Of a stretch of DNA of 64,000 bases, positions 1-9,288 are shown one piece after another. Position 1 is the first letter of the stretch, and every line of letters begins with the position of its first letter. The DNA is taken from NCBI GenBank assembly GCA_905236635.1, contig CAJOCJ010000005.1:1-64000 (forward strand), read 5' to 3'. This stretch comes from an uncultured Bacteroidales bacterium. Lineage in GTDB: Bacteria; Bacteroidota; Bacteroidia; Bacteroidales; F082. Below the pieces are notes generated by a model. That model did no database searches. It saw nothing but the letters and a program-made list of their open reading frames with translations, and was not told the origin of the DNA. Made by a program: the position numbers and the translations under genes.

Positions 1-258
1 CATGAGGTGCTTCTTGAGCATGACACCCTTCTTCGAAAGGATTGAACGGACTGTGTCGGTTGGCTGAGCACCCTTGTTTAACCAATCAAGAGCTTTGTCA
101 AAATTAAGACTGATCTCAGCTGGAACTGTTACAGGATTGTAAGTTCCGATTTTTTCAATAAATCTACCATCACGAGGTGCACGACCGTCTGCAATTACAA
201 TGTGATAGAAAGGCTGACCCTTTTTACCATGTCTCTGTAATCTGATTTTTGCTGGCAT
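1..258 (-). CDS. rpsP: 30S ribosomal protein bS16 (partial, 3' end outside window)
   Basis: This is a small-subunit ribosomal protein that stabilises 16S rRNA during 30S assembly. Translating the reverse strand from the ATG at 258 gives a protein beginning [20 protein letters not shown], followed by the bS16 signature [22 protein letters not shown]. The 86 codons visible cover most of the family length; the C-terminal tail, often extended in Bacteroidota, is off the left edge. A well-formed promoter lies 63 bases upstream. The gene is divergent from dnaE and is not next to trmD-rplS, which are 25 kb away here, unlike the rpsP-rimM-trmD-rplS operon of many bacteria. Identity is secure from the sequence. 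Confidence 0.95.
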   Translation of the reverse strand, partial: MPAKIRLQRHGKKGQPFYHIVIADGRAPRDGRFIEKIGTYNPVTVPAEISLNFDKALDWLNKGAQPTDTVRSILSKKGVMLKKHLM

Positions 259-320
259 AAAATTACTTTTTTAATTGATTTATAATTAGTTAACTTAAAC
301 CTACCCGAGGTTTGCGGCTG

Positions 321-350
321 CAAAAGTACAAAAATTTTCAACACCACCAA
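321..350 (-). promoter_or_regulatory. Promoter of rpsP
   Basis: On the reverse strand TTG (348-350) is followed after exactly 19 bases by TACTTTTG (321-328). This matches the Bacteroidota primary-sigma consensus of TTG, 19-21 bases, TAnnTTTG. It leaves a leader of about 55 bases before the rpsP ATG. Confidence 0.65.
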
Positions 351-439
351 CATTTTCCGAAAAATATTTTTATAAACTTTTGATTCTCAAATCTTTGTAA
401 AAATTTTAAAATTAATCATAAAAATCCGAAAATTTTGTT

Positions 440-447
440 TATCTTTG
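440..447 (+). promoter_or_regulatory. Putative -7 promoter element of dnaE
   Basis: TATCTTTG matches the Bacteroidota -7 element TAnnTTTG and lies 64 bases upstream of the dnaE ATG. No convincing TTG is seen at the -33 position, so the call rests on the -7 box alone. Confidence 0.4.
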
Positions 448-511
448 AAACCTGATTTCATGGAAAATTATCCCTTGATTATCAAATGAATTATTGTAAA
501 TCCGTTTTAGT

Positions 512-3500
512 ATGTTTTTGATATTCGACACCGAGACCACTGGCTTGCCACTACTGAAAAACGCCCCGCTGACCAACTTCGACAACTGGCCGCGAATGGT
601 GCAGATTGCATGGCAGCTCCACGACGAACTCGGTAACTTCGTCGAGGCTCAAAATCATATAGTACGCCCAGATGGCTTTGAGATTCCGATAAATGCCAAA
701 ATGGTACATGGTATCTCCACCGAATACGCCCTCGAACACGGCGAGCCGTTGCACGAAGTCCTCGACATGTTCCTCGAAGCAGCGAAGAAAGCTAAATATC
801 TCGTGGGTCATAACATTAATTTTGACCTCGACGTCGTAGGATGCGAGTTTCTGCGCGACCGTGGCGAGAACCCGCTGGAGACTTGGAAAACCATTGACAC
901 CTGTACCGAGAAGACCGCGGAGTATTGTCAGTTCCCTGGTGGCAAAGGCGGAAAGTTTAAACTGCCGAAACTTATTGATTTTCACAAGCTTTTGTTTGGC
1001 GAAGACTTCAGCTCGGCCCATAACGCCTGCGCTGACGTGGAGGCCACGGCACGCGTCTTCCTCGAATGCGTCCGTCTCGGAGTGCTTGACAATACTGATA
1101 TTCCGGAAGGAGAGGAGTTCTTCAAAAAGTTCCGTGAGGCCAACCCCGACGTGATGAAAGCCGCAGGTATTGAGATAAAGCCGAATTACGAGGTTAAAGA
1201 AGAACCGAAAAAGGAAGAGATAGTTGAGGAAAAACCTGCAGAACCTGATAAAATACAGTTTACCCATCTTCATGTGCACTCGCATTTTTCCATCCTCGAC
1301 GGAATGTCGAAGATTCCAGATCTGGTGGACAAATGTCTGAAAAACGGCATGCATGCTATGGCTCTCACTGACCATGGTAACATGTTCGGCATCAAGGAGT
1401 TGGCTGATTATACCGATAAGGTTAACAAAGACGGGGCTAATTTCAAACCAATCTACGGTACCGAGGCTTACTGCGCTCCTGTCAGCATCGACAAACGTGA
1501 TGGTCGTGTGGATAGAGGCTGGCACCTTATCCTATTGGCGAAGAACAAGACGGGCTACAAAAACCTTTGTAAGCTCGCATCCATAGCATATACTGACGGT
1601 TTCTACTATAATCCGCGTATCGACCACAGCCTTCTTGAGAAATATCACGAGGGCATAATCGCATGTTCGGCTTGTTTAGGTGGCGAAGTGCCGCAAAAGA
1701 TAATGAACGGCGACATCAAAGGGGCGGAGGAGACCATTAAGTGGTTTAAATCGCTCTTTGGTGATGACTATTACCTTGAGCTTCAACGACATAAGACCGA
1801 CAAGCCAGGCGGCGACCAGGAGGTTTACGCCCGTCAGGTGGAGGTTAACAAGGTGATTCTGGAGCTTGCCAAGAAGACCAAGACCAAAGTCATCTGTACC
1901 AACGACGTACATTTCGTGGAGGAGGAACACGGAGAGGCTCATGACCGTCTGATTTGCCTGAGCACTGGTAAGGATCTCGACGATCCGAGCCGTATGCATT
2001 ACACCAAACAGGAATGGCTGAAGACGCCTGAAGAGATGTACGCCATTTTCTCCGATGTGCCGGAAGCGCTAGCAAACACTATGGAAATCGCCGATAAGGT
2101 GGAGACATATTCCATCAACTCCGACCCGATAATGCCGGAGTTCGACATCCCGAAGGAGTTCGGAACGGTGGAGGAATACAAGAAGAAATTCACTGAAGAA
2201 GACCTCTTCAACGAGTTCACGCGCAACGAGAAAGGCGAGGTGGTGATGAGCCAGGAGGCGGCAGAGAAAAAAATCAAGAAAATGGGTGGCTACGAGAAGC
2301 TGTACCGTATCAAACTTGAGGCTGACTACCTTGCGAAACTGGCGTGGGAAGGCGCCAAGATGCGTTATGGCGAGAACCTCACCGACGAGCAGAAGGAACG
2401 TATCAACTTTGAGTTGCACACCATGAAATCCATGGGATTCCCAGGCTACTTCCTCATCGTGGCGGATTATATCCGTGGCGCCCGCGAGGAGCTGGGCGTC
2501 AGCGTGGGTCCGGGTCGTGGTTCGGCGGCAGGCTCCGTGGTGGCTTACTGCTTGAAAATCACCGATGTAGACCCGCTGAAATACGACTTGCTGTTCGAGC
2601 GTTTCCTCAACCCAGACCGTATCTCGTTGCCCGATATCGACGTGGACTTCGATGACGACGGTCGTGGCAAGGTCCTCGACTGGATTACGCAGAAATACGG
2701 CAAAGAGAAGGTGGCACATATCATCACTTACGGCACCATGGCTGCTAAATCGGCCATCCAGGACGTGAGCCGTGTGCAGAAGATTCCGCTTTCGGAGGTC
2801 GCCACGATAAAGAGTTACATCCCTGATCGCAGTTTCCCTGAGAATATCAAGGATGAGAAGGGTAAGTCGCCGAAGGTGAACCTCAAAAACTGCTACAAAT
2901 ACGTCAAGGAGCTCAAAGATATGGTCAACGGCGACGACGAGAACGTGTCGTCGATGCTGACGTACGCTAGCGAACTCGAGGATACTAACCGTCAGATAGG
3001 CATCCATGCCTGCGGCGTCATCATCGGTGCTGACGACCTGACGAAGTTTGCGCCAGTCTGCACTATCAAAGATAAGGATACAGGCGAGGATGTGCTTGTC
3101 ACTCAATACGATGGACACGTTGTGGAGAACGTCGGTCTCATCAAGATGGACTTCCTTGGTTTGAAGACTTTGACACAAATCAAGGACGCACTTGCCAATA
3201 TCAAGAAGACCCGCGGCATCGACCTCGACATCGACCATATCCCGATTGACGACAAGGAGACTTTTGCGCTGTATAGCGCCGGCAACACCATCGGCACATT
3301 CCAGTTTGAATCGCCAGGCATGCAGAAATACCTGAAGGAGCTGCAACCCACTGTGTTTGAGGACCTTATCGCTATGAACGCGCTATATCGTCCGGGTCCG
3401 ATTGAGTATATCCCTGATTTTATTGCCCGAAAACATGGTAGAGAGCCCATCACGTATGATCTTCCGGAGATGGAACAATATCTCAAAGACACCTACGGCG

Positions 3501-4990
3501 TTACGGTGTATCAGGAGCAGGTGATGCTTCTGTCGAGAAAACTTGCCAATTTCACCCGAGGTGAGTCGGATACCCTGCGTAAGGCTATGGGTAAGAAGCA
3601 GATAGCGAAGATGATGGAGCTCAAGGACAAGTTCATGAAACAAGGCCAGGAGCTCGGTCATGATGCTAAGATTCTCGAAAAGATCTGGAAAGACTGGGAG
3701 AAATTTGCAGAGTACGCATTCAACAAATCGCACGCTACCTGTTATTCGTGGGTCGCTTATCAGACGGCTTATCTGAAAGCCCATTATCCGGCGGAGTTTA
3801 TGGCGGCAGTGTTGAATTCGAGTATCCGCGATGCCGAAGAGGTTATCTTTATGCTTGATGAATGCAAGCGAATGAAAATCAACGTGTTGCCTCCAAATGT
3901 CAATAAGTCGGAATACAAATTTACCGTTGATGAAAACGGCAATATCTACTATGGTTTCGGAGGCATCAAAGGCATAGGCGAGGTGGCCGATGTCATCAAA
4001 GAGGAGCGTGAGGCTAACGGCCGTTATACCAGTTTCGCCGATTTCATGGCGAGGGTGGGGGCAAAGAGTCTCAACAGAAAAGTGTTGGAACAGCTAGCAA
4101 GAGCAGGCGCTTTCAGCGATTTTACGGAGCTTCATCGTGCAGCATATTTCTATATCGCTCCAGGCGAGAAGATGAATTTCATCGAGAAGTCGATAAAGCA
4201 GGTAAACGCGAGCAACGAACGTAAAAACAATGCTCAGATCGACCTCTTCGGAGAGCTTGAGGCCGCTGGTGGTGACGACTTGTTTAAACTCGATATCCCT
4301 GAATGCGAACACTGGTCGAACATCAAGATGTTGGAAGAAGAGAAAGATGCCATCGGATTCTTCCTTAGCTCGCATCCGCTTGACGCTTATGAATATACGA
4401 TAAGGTATTTCATCGATACTAAGCTGGAGAACCTGCAAAATGTCATACAAAATAAGAAAGGTGTTACGGTTCATATCGCCGGAATAGTGACTAACTCAGT
4501 CGATATGACTACCAAGGCAGGTAAGGCTTTCGGTAAGTATAGCATTGAGGATCAGACAGGTAGCTATGATTTCCCTCTCTTCAGCGAGACATATCTAAAA
4601 TTCAAACATTTGTTCGTCTTAGGTACACCGCTGATGATAACAGGAATCGTTCAGGAACCTTATTATAACAGGGATTTGCCAGACGATAAGAAACGTCCTA
4701 ATGAGCTTAAGATCCTGGATGTGACTCTGCTTGAGACTGTGTTTGATAAATCGAAGCGCGAGGCGAAATTCTGCTTGGATATCAATAAGTTAACAAGCGA
4801 AAACGTGAAGGCGGTCATCGATATCTTCAAGGAAAACCCTGGAAATCAGCCGTATTCCGTGATGTTGGTTGACAAGAAGCACAGCATGACTTGCTCGACG
4901 CATCCTGAGAAAGGCAAGATCAATGCTGAGGCGGTTTTCAAAAAAATGAACGATTATAGCGATTTAATAACTTACGATTTGTTAAAATAA
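512..4990 (+). CDS. dnaE: DNA polymerase III alpha subunit with N-terminal proofreading exonuclease domain
   Basis: This is the replicative DNA polymerase catalytic subunit (1492 aa). Residues 1-190 form a DnaQ/DEDD-type 3'-5' exonuclease starting FDTETTG (Asp6, Glu8), with a GHNINFDLDV motif and the late SSAHNACADVEAT motif. An acidic, Lys/Glu-rich linker (about 215-248) leads to the PHP domain from residue 250 (THLHVHSHFS). The polymerase core carries GPGRGSAAGS near 665 and the catalytic aspartates in PDIDVDFDDD near 706. A helix-hairpin-helix region (GFGGIKGIGE) and an OB fold near 1315 follow. Proofreading fused to DnaE, rather than only a separate epsilon subunit, is known from Bacteroidota. 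The long reverse-strand reading frames inside it are shadows. Confidence 0.96.
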   Translation: MFLIFDTETTGLPLLKNAPLTNFDNWPRMVQIAWQLHDELGNFVEAQNHIVRPDGFEIPINAKMVHGISTEYALEHGEPLHEVLDMFLEAAKKAKYLVGHNINFDLDVVGCEFLRDRGENPLETWKTIDTCTEKTAEYCQFPGGKGGKFKLPKLIDFHKLLFGEDFSSAHNACADVEATARVFLECVRLGVLDNTDIPEGEEFFKKFREANPDVMKAAGIEIKPNYEVKEEPKKEEIVEEKPAEPDKIQFTHLHVHSHFSILDGMSKIPDLVDKCLKNGMHAMALTDHGNMFGIKELADYTDKVNKDGANFKPIYGTEAYCAPVSIDKRDGRVDRGWHLILLAKNKTGYKNLCKLASIAYTDGFYYNPRIDHSLLEKYHEGIIACSACLGGEVPQKIMNGDIKGAEETIKWFKSLFGDDYYLELQRHKTDKPGGDQEVYARQVEVNKVILELAKKTKTKVICTNDVHFVEEEHGEAHDRLICLSTGKDLDDPSRMHYTKQEWLKTPEEMYAIFSDVPEALANTMEIADKVETYSINSDPIMPEFDIPKEFGTVEEYKKKFTEEDLFNEFTRNEKGEVVMSQEAAEKKIKKMGGYEKLYRIKLEADYLAKLAWEGAKMRYGENLTDEQKERINFELHTMKSMGFPGYFLIVADYIRGAREELGVSVGPGRGSAAGSVVAYCLKITDVDPLKYDLLFERFLNPDRISLPDIDVDFDDDGRGKVLDWITQKYGKEKVAHIITYGTMAAKSAIQDVSRVQKIPLSEVATIKSYIPDRSFPENIKDEKGKSPKVNLKNCYKYVKELKDMVNGDDENVSSMLTYASELEDTNRQIGIHACGVIIGADDLTKFAPVCTIKDKDTGEDVLVTQYDGHVVENVGLIKMDFLGLKTLTQIKDALANIKKTRGIDLDIDHIPIDDKETFALYSAGNTIGTFQFESPGMQKYLKELQPTVFEDLIAMNALYRPGPIEYIPDFIARKHGREPITYDLPEMEQYLKDTYGVTVYQEQVMLLSRKLANFTRGESDTLRKAMGKKQIAKMMELKDKFMKQGQELGHDAKILEKIWKDWEKFAEYAFNKSHATCYSWVAYQTAYLKAHYPAEFMAAVLNSSIRDAEEVIFMLDECKRMKINVLPPNVNKSEYKFTVDENGNIYYGFGGIKGIGEVADVIKEEREANGRYTSFADFMARVGAKSLNRKVLEQLARAGAFSDFTELHRAAYFYIAPGEKMNFIEKSIKQVNASNERKNNAQIDLFGELEAAGGDDLFKLDIPECEHWSNIKMLEEEKDAIGFFLSSHPLDAYEYTIRYFIDTKLENLQNVIQNKKGVTVHIAGIVTNSVDMTTKAGKAFGKYSIEDQTGSYDFPLFSETYLKFKHLFVLGTPLMITGIVQEPYYNRDLPDDKKRPNELKILDVTLLETVFDKSKREAKFCLDINKLTSENVKAVIDIFKENPGNQPYSVMLVDKKHSMTCSTHPEKGKINAEAVFKKMNDYSDLITYDLLK

Positions 4991-4991
4991 T

Positions 4992-4999
4992 TATCTTTG
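4992..4999 (+). promoter_or_regulatory. Putative -7 promoter element of trxA
   Basis: TATCTTTG lies directly after the dnaE stop and 23 bases before the trxA ATG. It matches TAnnTTTG, but there is no TTG at the right distance upstream. It suggests trxA is transcribed on its own as well as by read-through from dnaE. Confidence 0.45.
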
Positions 5000-5021
5000 C
5001 AACAACTAAAAATTTAATATT

Positions 5022-5339
5022 ATGGCAGTACATATCACAGAAGAAAACTTCGAGGCTGAAGTCTTGAAGTCGGAAATCCCAGTAATGGTTGACTTTGGCG
5101 CAACATGGTGCGGTCCGTGCCGTATGATTGCTCCTTATATGGACCAGCTCTCGGACGAATATGCAGGCAAGGCTAAGGTCGCTAAAGTCGACGTTGACGA
5201 ATGCGGCAACATCGCTGCACAGTTCGGTATCAGAAACGTCCCGACCGTCCTCTTCTTCAAGAACGGCGAAGTCGTCGAGAAACATGTCGGTGGCGCTCCG
5301 AAGGCAGTGTTCGAAGAGAAACTGAAGAAGTTCTTGTAG
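5022..5339 (+). CDS. trxA: Thioredoxin
   Basis: This is a cytoplasmic thiol-disulfide reductase of 105 aa, the normal size for a single-domain thioredoxin. The active site WCGPC is at residues 29-33, the buried Asp is in VMVDFGATW, and the cis-proline loop is NVPT with Pro74. There is no signal peptide, so it is expected to act in the cytoplasm with thioredoxin reductase. It follows dnaE by 31 bases but has its own -7 box. The following DUF58 gene may be co-transcribed, because only a low-complexity stretch separates them. Confidence 0.95.
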   Translation: MAVHITEENFEAEVLKSEIPVMVDFGATWCGPCRMIAPYMDQLSDEYAGKAKVAKVDVDECGNIAAQFGIRNVPTVLFFKNGEVVEKHVGGAPKAVFEEKLKKFL

Positions 5340-5340
5340 T

Positions 5341-5412
5341 TAAAAGAGTAAAGTTAAAGGTTAAAAGAAAACAAGACTCTTTTAACTTTTATCTTTTAAC
5401 TTTTAACCAATA
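5341..5412 (+). repeat. Low-complexity imperfect inverted repeat between trxA and the DUF58 gene
   Basis: The spacer is built from repeats of GTTAAAAG/AAAGTTAAAGG on the left and CTTTTAAC/TTTTAACC on the right, which can pair imperfectly around AAACAAGACT. A similar pyrimidine-rich low-complexity stretch (TTTATC/TATTATC repeats) precedes the TonB gene end near 23419-23454. It may act as a weak terminator or RNA-stabilising hairpin; no function is shown. Confidence 0.4.
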
Positions 5413-5414
5413 AT

Positions 5415-6341
5415 ATGATTGATAAGAATAATATCGCTCCTCTTGGGAGTCTCGAGTTTCATGCCCGGCAGATTGTCGAGGGTTTCATCACGGGACTTCA
5501 CAAGAGTCCGTTTCATGGGTTTTCAGTCGAGTTTGCGGAACATCGCTTGTACAACACGGGCGAGCCAATCCGTAATATCGACTGGAAGCTTTATGGGCGG
5601 ACCGATAAGCTTTTTGTCAAGCGTTTTGAGGAGGAGACCAACCTCCGCTGCCAACTGGTTATCGATGCCAGCTCGAGCATGTATTTCCCCGTACGTCAAC
5701 GACTTGACTACCAAAATCCAAACAAGCTTTGGTTCTCGGTTTATAGTGCAGCCACCTTGATGGAACTCATGCGTCGTCAACGTGATGCCGTGGGCTTGGA
5801 TCTGTTTGACGACGATGTCACAATACACACAGAGGCAAAGCTCGCTCCAGTTCATATCAACATGATTTACAATGAGTTGGAGAAGTTACTGTTGCCTTAC
5901 GACAAAAACAAAAAACAAACCACCAATGCCACCGCTTGTCTGCATAAGATTGCCGAGATGACGCACAAACGCTCGCTTGTTATCATCTTCAGCGACATGA
6001 TCGACAGTCTTGAGTCGCATGACGATTTGTTCGCGGCTTTAGAGCATCTGCGTTACAACAAGCATGAGGTGGTGCTGTTCCATGTTCACGACTGCTTGCT
6101 CGAGCAAAAACTCGAGTTCGAAAACCGTCCATATCGTTTTGTGGACCTCGAATCGGGCGATGTGGTGAAACTCAACCCGACGGAGGTCAAGGAAAAATAT
6201 GAGCAAATCATGAAGGCGCGTAAAGACGAACTCCTCCGTCATTGCTACCAATACCAAATCGACTACGTCGAAGCCGACATCAACAAGCTGTATGACCAGG
6301 TTTTGACGGCGTATCTTATCAAAAGAGAAAAGTTGTACTAG
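5415..6341 (+). CDS. DUF58 domain-containing protein (VWA-like fold)
   Basis: The 308-aa protein matches the DUF58 family: an N-terminal FHARQIVEGFITG region, then RNIDWKLYGRTDKLFVKRFEEE, the family hallmark, followed by a von Willebrand A-like fold with DASSS at residues 84-88 in place of a DxSxS metal site. DUF58 proteins usually sit with MoxR AAA+ ATPases and are thought to take part in metal- or cofactor-dependent maturation of protein complexes. No MoxR gene or VWA/TPR partner is next to this copy, so its partner must be elsewhere. No signal peptide or membrane segment is seen. The TAG stop overlaps the start of a palindromic repeat. Confidence 0.85.
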   Translation: MIDKNNIAPLGSLEFHARQIVEGFITGLHKSPFHGFSVEFAEHRLYNTGEPIRNIDWKLYGRTDKLFVKRFEEETNLRCQLVIDASSSMYFPVRQRLDYQNPNKLWFSVYSAATLMELMRRQRDAVGLDLFDDDVTIHTEAKLAPVHINMIYNELEKLLLPYDKNKKQTTNATACLHKIAEMTHKRSLVIIFSDMIDSLESHDDLFAALEHLRYNKHEVVLFHVHDCLLEQKLEFENRPYRFVDLESGDVVKLNPTEVKEKYEQIMKARKDELLRHCYQYQIDYVEADINKLYDQVLTAYLIKREKLY

Positions 6342-6367
6342 TAGAGACGATGTGCACATCATCTCTA
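6341..6367. repeat. Short palindromic repeat, copy 1 (GTAGAGACGATGTGCACATC type)
   Basis: GTAGAGACGATGTGCACATC is followed by ATCTCTA, forming a nearly perfect palindrome centred on GTGCAC. The same 20-base left part is found at 54991-55010. The first base completes the TAG stop of the DUF58 gene, and the end of the convergent reverse gene (6365) touches the other side. The hairpin sits where a bidirectional terminator would be expected. Confidence 0.75.
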
Positions 6368-8365
6368 TAATTTCCATATCATTTGTATTTTACCTTCAGT
6401 CTTCACATTTCCTTCAATCTTTTCCAACCCGCTGCCTATTTCATTGACGTTGCTGTAAACCGTACAGCCGATTTTTGCGTTTATCGACAATCCCCATCGG
6501 AGTTTTACTTTTCCTAACAGATATATTCTCATGCCTTTATGATAAAAGCTGCCGATGGCGAATGAATTTAGGATGTCGTTTTCGTAGGCGTAAACCGCGC
6601 CTTTTGGACTGTCGAACAACATATATCTGAAGGCAAAACTGAACGGATGACTATCCGGTTTATATAGTATATCCTGATAAATCAGATAACATCTGCCATT
6701 TTTCTGCACATCTTTGTAATTGATTAATTCCACACGGTTTTTAAAGATGAAATCGCTGCCGACAGGGTAGGTGACGTGAAAACGCAGTGACATCTTGCGG
6801 TCGTGGATCAAGGCGCGCATATAGGTGTTGTCGCTTGGTCCGTTTTTCTCTTTGTCTTTGTATCGTAACTGAATTAAAAACAATGAGTTGCCGTTTATCT
6901 GATGTTCTATCTGCAAATTGTAGTCTTGGGTCCTGCTCGGGGCGTAGGCTGTCGTTTTAATCCAGTCTGACTGCGGGAAGTCCGCGGTGGCTGTTAGTTT
7001 CCAGCGTGGTGCAAAAGTTATCGTCGTTGAGAGATACAGACCTCTCTCGTTACGCGGACTTCCCGCAGCATAAGCGTTGCTGTAAAAGTTTTGGTATTTC
7101 TTGTCGTAATATCTGTAAAGTACAGTAAAATCAATATATCCAGCAGGTTGGACAGTTGTCCCGATCAAAGCGGCAGGGGCGAGGTTGTCGCTGATGGCAG
7201 CCTCACCATAGAAGGCAATCTTTTTCAACACATAATAAAAGTCAACTCCTTGATTGACAAGAGTTTTGCCTCGAAAATAAAAGGTGTTGTACAACCTCGG
7301 ATCGGGATTGAGCTCACAACTCAAGATGGTTTTGTGTATGGTGTATCCAATCTGAAGACGTGAACTTCGGTAACTCAGGTTGCCGCCGAACAGCTGCTGC
7401 GTAATCGCATGACGGTCAGTAAGCTCGGCTTCGGTCCGGTGCAGTCCCGTTTGCTGTAATGCCGTCACCACCAGCGGCTCGCCGGTGATGCTGTCAACCA
7501 CACTAATATTGGCATCGGCATTCTTGTTTGAATAAAACACTGTAAGGTCGAAGTTTTTGTAATTTAAGGTGGTGGCGGCGCCTCGCAAATATCTTACCTC
7601 GTTCGCTGATTTCGAAGCCCGAATCTTCTTTGTTTTCCTTAACAGCGATCCGCCGCCTGCTGCAAACGCCAGTCCAGAGCCCATCGTAACTCCTTGACCA
7701 AAAGCGAGTTGATAGTCACCAAGCGCCAGTGTCTTCACGAATTTCCAGTCGTTTATCAGAAAATGGAATGACACGAAGTCGAGCATGTTTTTCTCGCCGG
7801 CGTCTTTCTCCATCGCAAAGCCATATTCCAGTTTCTTGCTGGAAGTGAAACTATATCGCAACAAAACCTTGTTCGGACTGCCAAGATACGAGTCGGGATA
7901 GCCTGCTTTTTTGTTGAAACACCGTTCCATCTGAAAAATCGTCTGGTGCTTGCCGTATTTCCACAGATCCTTGGTTCGCAGTTTCTCTTTTTCTTTAGGT
8001 TTATCAAAGCAAATCAGTGGTTTTATGATATTCAGTGTCATCTCGTCTATGCTTTCAACAAATTGTAGTTCATCGGGCATCATGAAGTCGCCGTAATTCT
8101 TTCGATAAGCGTTGATATTCTCAATAGTAATTGCGTTAACTAGATGTAAATCAATAAGTTGATTAAGCTCATCGGGATTGTTTATGTTGATTTTATTTTC
8201 GCAGATACTCCAATATTCCTCGATGAGTTCGGTGAAGTCGAGTTCCTCGTCGGAGTTCTCCATCATACGCTCGATTTGGTCGATGATGATGTCGTCGGTG
8301 ATGTTGCTTTGCGCAAAAGTTATGCAAGGCAACATCATTAATATAGGTATCAAAAGCTTTTTCAT
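6365..8365 (-). CDS. Outer-membrane beta-barrel protein with N-terminal helix-hairpin-helix domain
   Basis: The protein of 666 aa has a clear signal peptide (MKKLLIPILMMLPCITFAQS). Residues 35-120 hold helix-hairpin-helix-like segments of ComEA type (NPDELNQLIDLHLVNAITIENI and a second around MMPDELQFVESIDE). The rest is rich in alternating aromatic/polar strands typical of an outer-membrane barrel and ends in a strand with a terminal hydrophobic pattern (IQMIWKL). Such HhH-barrel proteins are widespread in Bacteroidota and have no established function. Its start overlaps the stop of the upstream gene by four bases (ATGA), so the two are translationally coupled. Confidence 0.75.
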   Translation of the reverse strand: MKKLLIPILMMLPCITFAQSNITDDIIIDQIERMMENSDEELDFTELIEEYWSICENKININNPDELNQLIDLHLVNAITIENINAYRKNYGDFMMPDELQFVESIDEMTLNIIKPLICFDKPKEKEKLRTKDLWKYGKHQTIFQMERCFNKKAGYPDSYLGSPNKVLLRYSFTSSKKLEYGFAMEKDAGEKNMLDFVSFHFLINDWKFVKTLALGDYQLAFGQGVTMGSGLAFAAGGGSLLRKTKKIRASKSANEVRYLRGAATTLNYKNFDLTVFYSNKNADANISVVDSITGEPLVVTALQQTGLHRTEAELTDRHAITQQLFGGNLSYRSSRLQIGYTIHKTILSCELNPDPRLYNTFYFRGKTLVNQGVDFYYVLKKIAFYGEAAISDNLAPAALIGTTVQPAGYIDFTVLYRYYDKKYQNFYSNAYAAGSPRNERGLYLSTTITFAPRWKLTATADFPQSDWIKTTAYAPSRTQDYNLQIEHQINGNSLFLIQLRYKDKEKNGPSDNTYMRALIHDRKMSLRFHVTYPVGSDFIFKNRVELINYKDVQKNGRCYLIYQDILYKPDSHPFSFAFRYMLFDSPKGAVYAYENDILNSFAIGSFYHKGMRIYLLGKVKLRWGLSINAKIGCTVYSNVNEIGSGLEKIEGNVKTEGKIQMIWKL

Positions 8366-9189
8366 AGGTCAGGTTCCTTAATTTTAAAAATCAGGCTGCT
8401 TTGAAACGACACGCCTGTGTATTGGTTCATTGTTGCGGAAATATCAATAATCACTCGATTTAGCGTGTATCCGACGCCTACACATGCCGTAGCCGGATTG
8501 GTTCGCACGCCGACACGGATGTAAAATTCTTTCAAGGTGTTGTATTCCAACCCGAAACGGTAATCAAGTTGACTTTCGGAGTTATATTCGACCTCTGAAG
8601 TCATCATGAAATCTTTCGTGACCTTATACGACAGTCCGAATCTGAAAATTACCGGAACTCGTTCATTATGAATGGTTTGTAACTTGATATTTATCGGATT
8701 GAAGATATAAACGCCGACACAAAGATCGCTGGTGATATCTGACTGGATGCCGAGTTCAAACGTGGCAGTTCGTCGCTTCTCGTAGTCGTCGGTGAACTTG
8801 AACCACAAATAGTCGAGTTTTAAGCCCATTTTCAGATAGGGTCCAAAGGCACGTGCGTATGCCAGTCCGAGCTTGTTTTCGTTGAAGTTTTCAAACCCGA
8901 ACCGACTCATGGAGAGTCCGAAAGTGCCGATTTTCACGGGCATTACGAGAGCCGCGTTGTAGAAACTGAGCTCCTTCATGAAAAATCGGTTTTCATAAGA
9001 TATTCCTACGCCGAGAAACTGGTGATAAGCCATTCCGGCCGGATTGTTGTTAATGCTCCAAAAATCGTTTAACGACACAGAGCAACTACCCATCGCATTG
9101 CTGCGACCGCCTGCAATACCTGATAAATCCCAGGAAAAGCATGGATTACATAATAGGCATAGGCCTATTAGGAAAAGGTTTCTTTTCAT
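8362..9189 (-). CDS. Outer-membrane protein of the PorV/FadL-like (UPF0164) type
   Basis: The 275-aa protein has a signal peptide (to about residue 19) and then GIAGGRSNAMGSCSVSLNDFWSINNNPAGMA, the N-terminal pattern shared by PorV/PorQ and related Bacteroidota barrels: an alanine/glycine-rich start, then an Asn-Asn-Pro-Ala/Gly turn. The remainder shows repeated beta-strand character with Gly/Tyr-rich turns. It is coupled to the HhH-barrel gene by an ATGA overlap, which suggests that the two proteins work together at the outer membrane. It is shorter than typical PorV. The exact function is unknown. Confidence 0.7.
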   Translation of the reverse strand: MKRNLFLIGLCLLCNPCFSWDLSGIAGGRSNAMGSCSVSLNDFWSINNNPAGMAYHQFLGVGISYENRFFMKELSFYNAALVMPVKIGTFGLSMSRFGFENFNENKLGLAYARAFGPYLKMGLKLDYLWFKFTDDYEKRRTATFELGIQSDITSDLCVGVYIFNPINIKLQTIHNERVPVIFRFGLSYKVTKDFMMTSEVEYNSESQLDYRFGLEYNTLKEFYIRVGVRTNPATACVGVGYTLNRVIIDISATMNQYTGVSFQSSLIFKIKEPDL

Positions 9190-9264
9190 GTAAATTAGTT
9201 TTTAAGTTCCTAAATAATTTTTGCAAAAATAAGCCGTTTTTATAAAAAAGTCAAGAAAATTTGT

Positions 9265-9272
9265 TAACTTTG
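9265..9272 (+). promoter_or_regulatory. Putative -7 promoter element of the DUF456 gene
   Basis: TAACTTTG matches TAnnTTTG and lies 16 bases before the ATG of the DUF456 gene. No clear -33 TTG is present. Confidence 0.4.
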
Positions 9273-9288
9273 TGCAAAATTTCTAGTT

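Noticed and set aside
2069-3346. Long reverse-strand reading frame inside dnaE (425 codons)
   Set aside because: It is antisense to a well-conserved polymerase domain; its sequence has no domain or signal and arises from codon bias.
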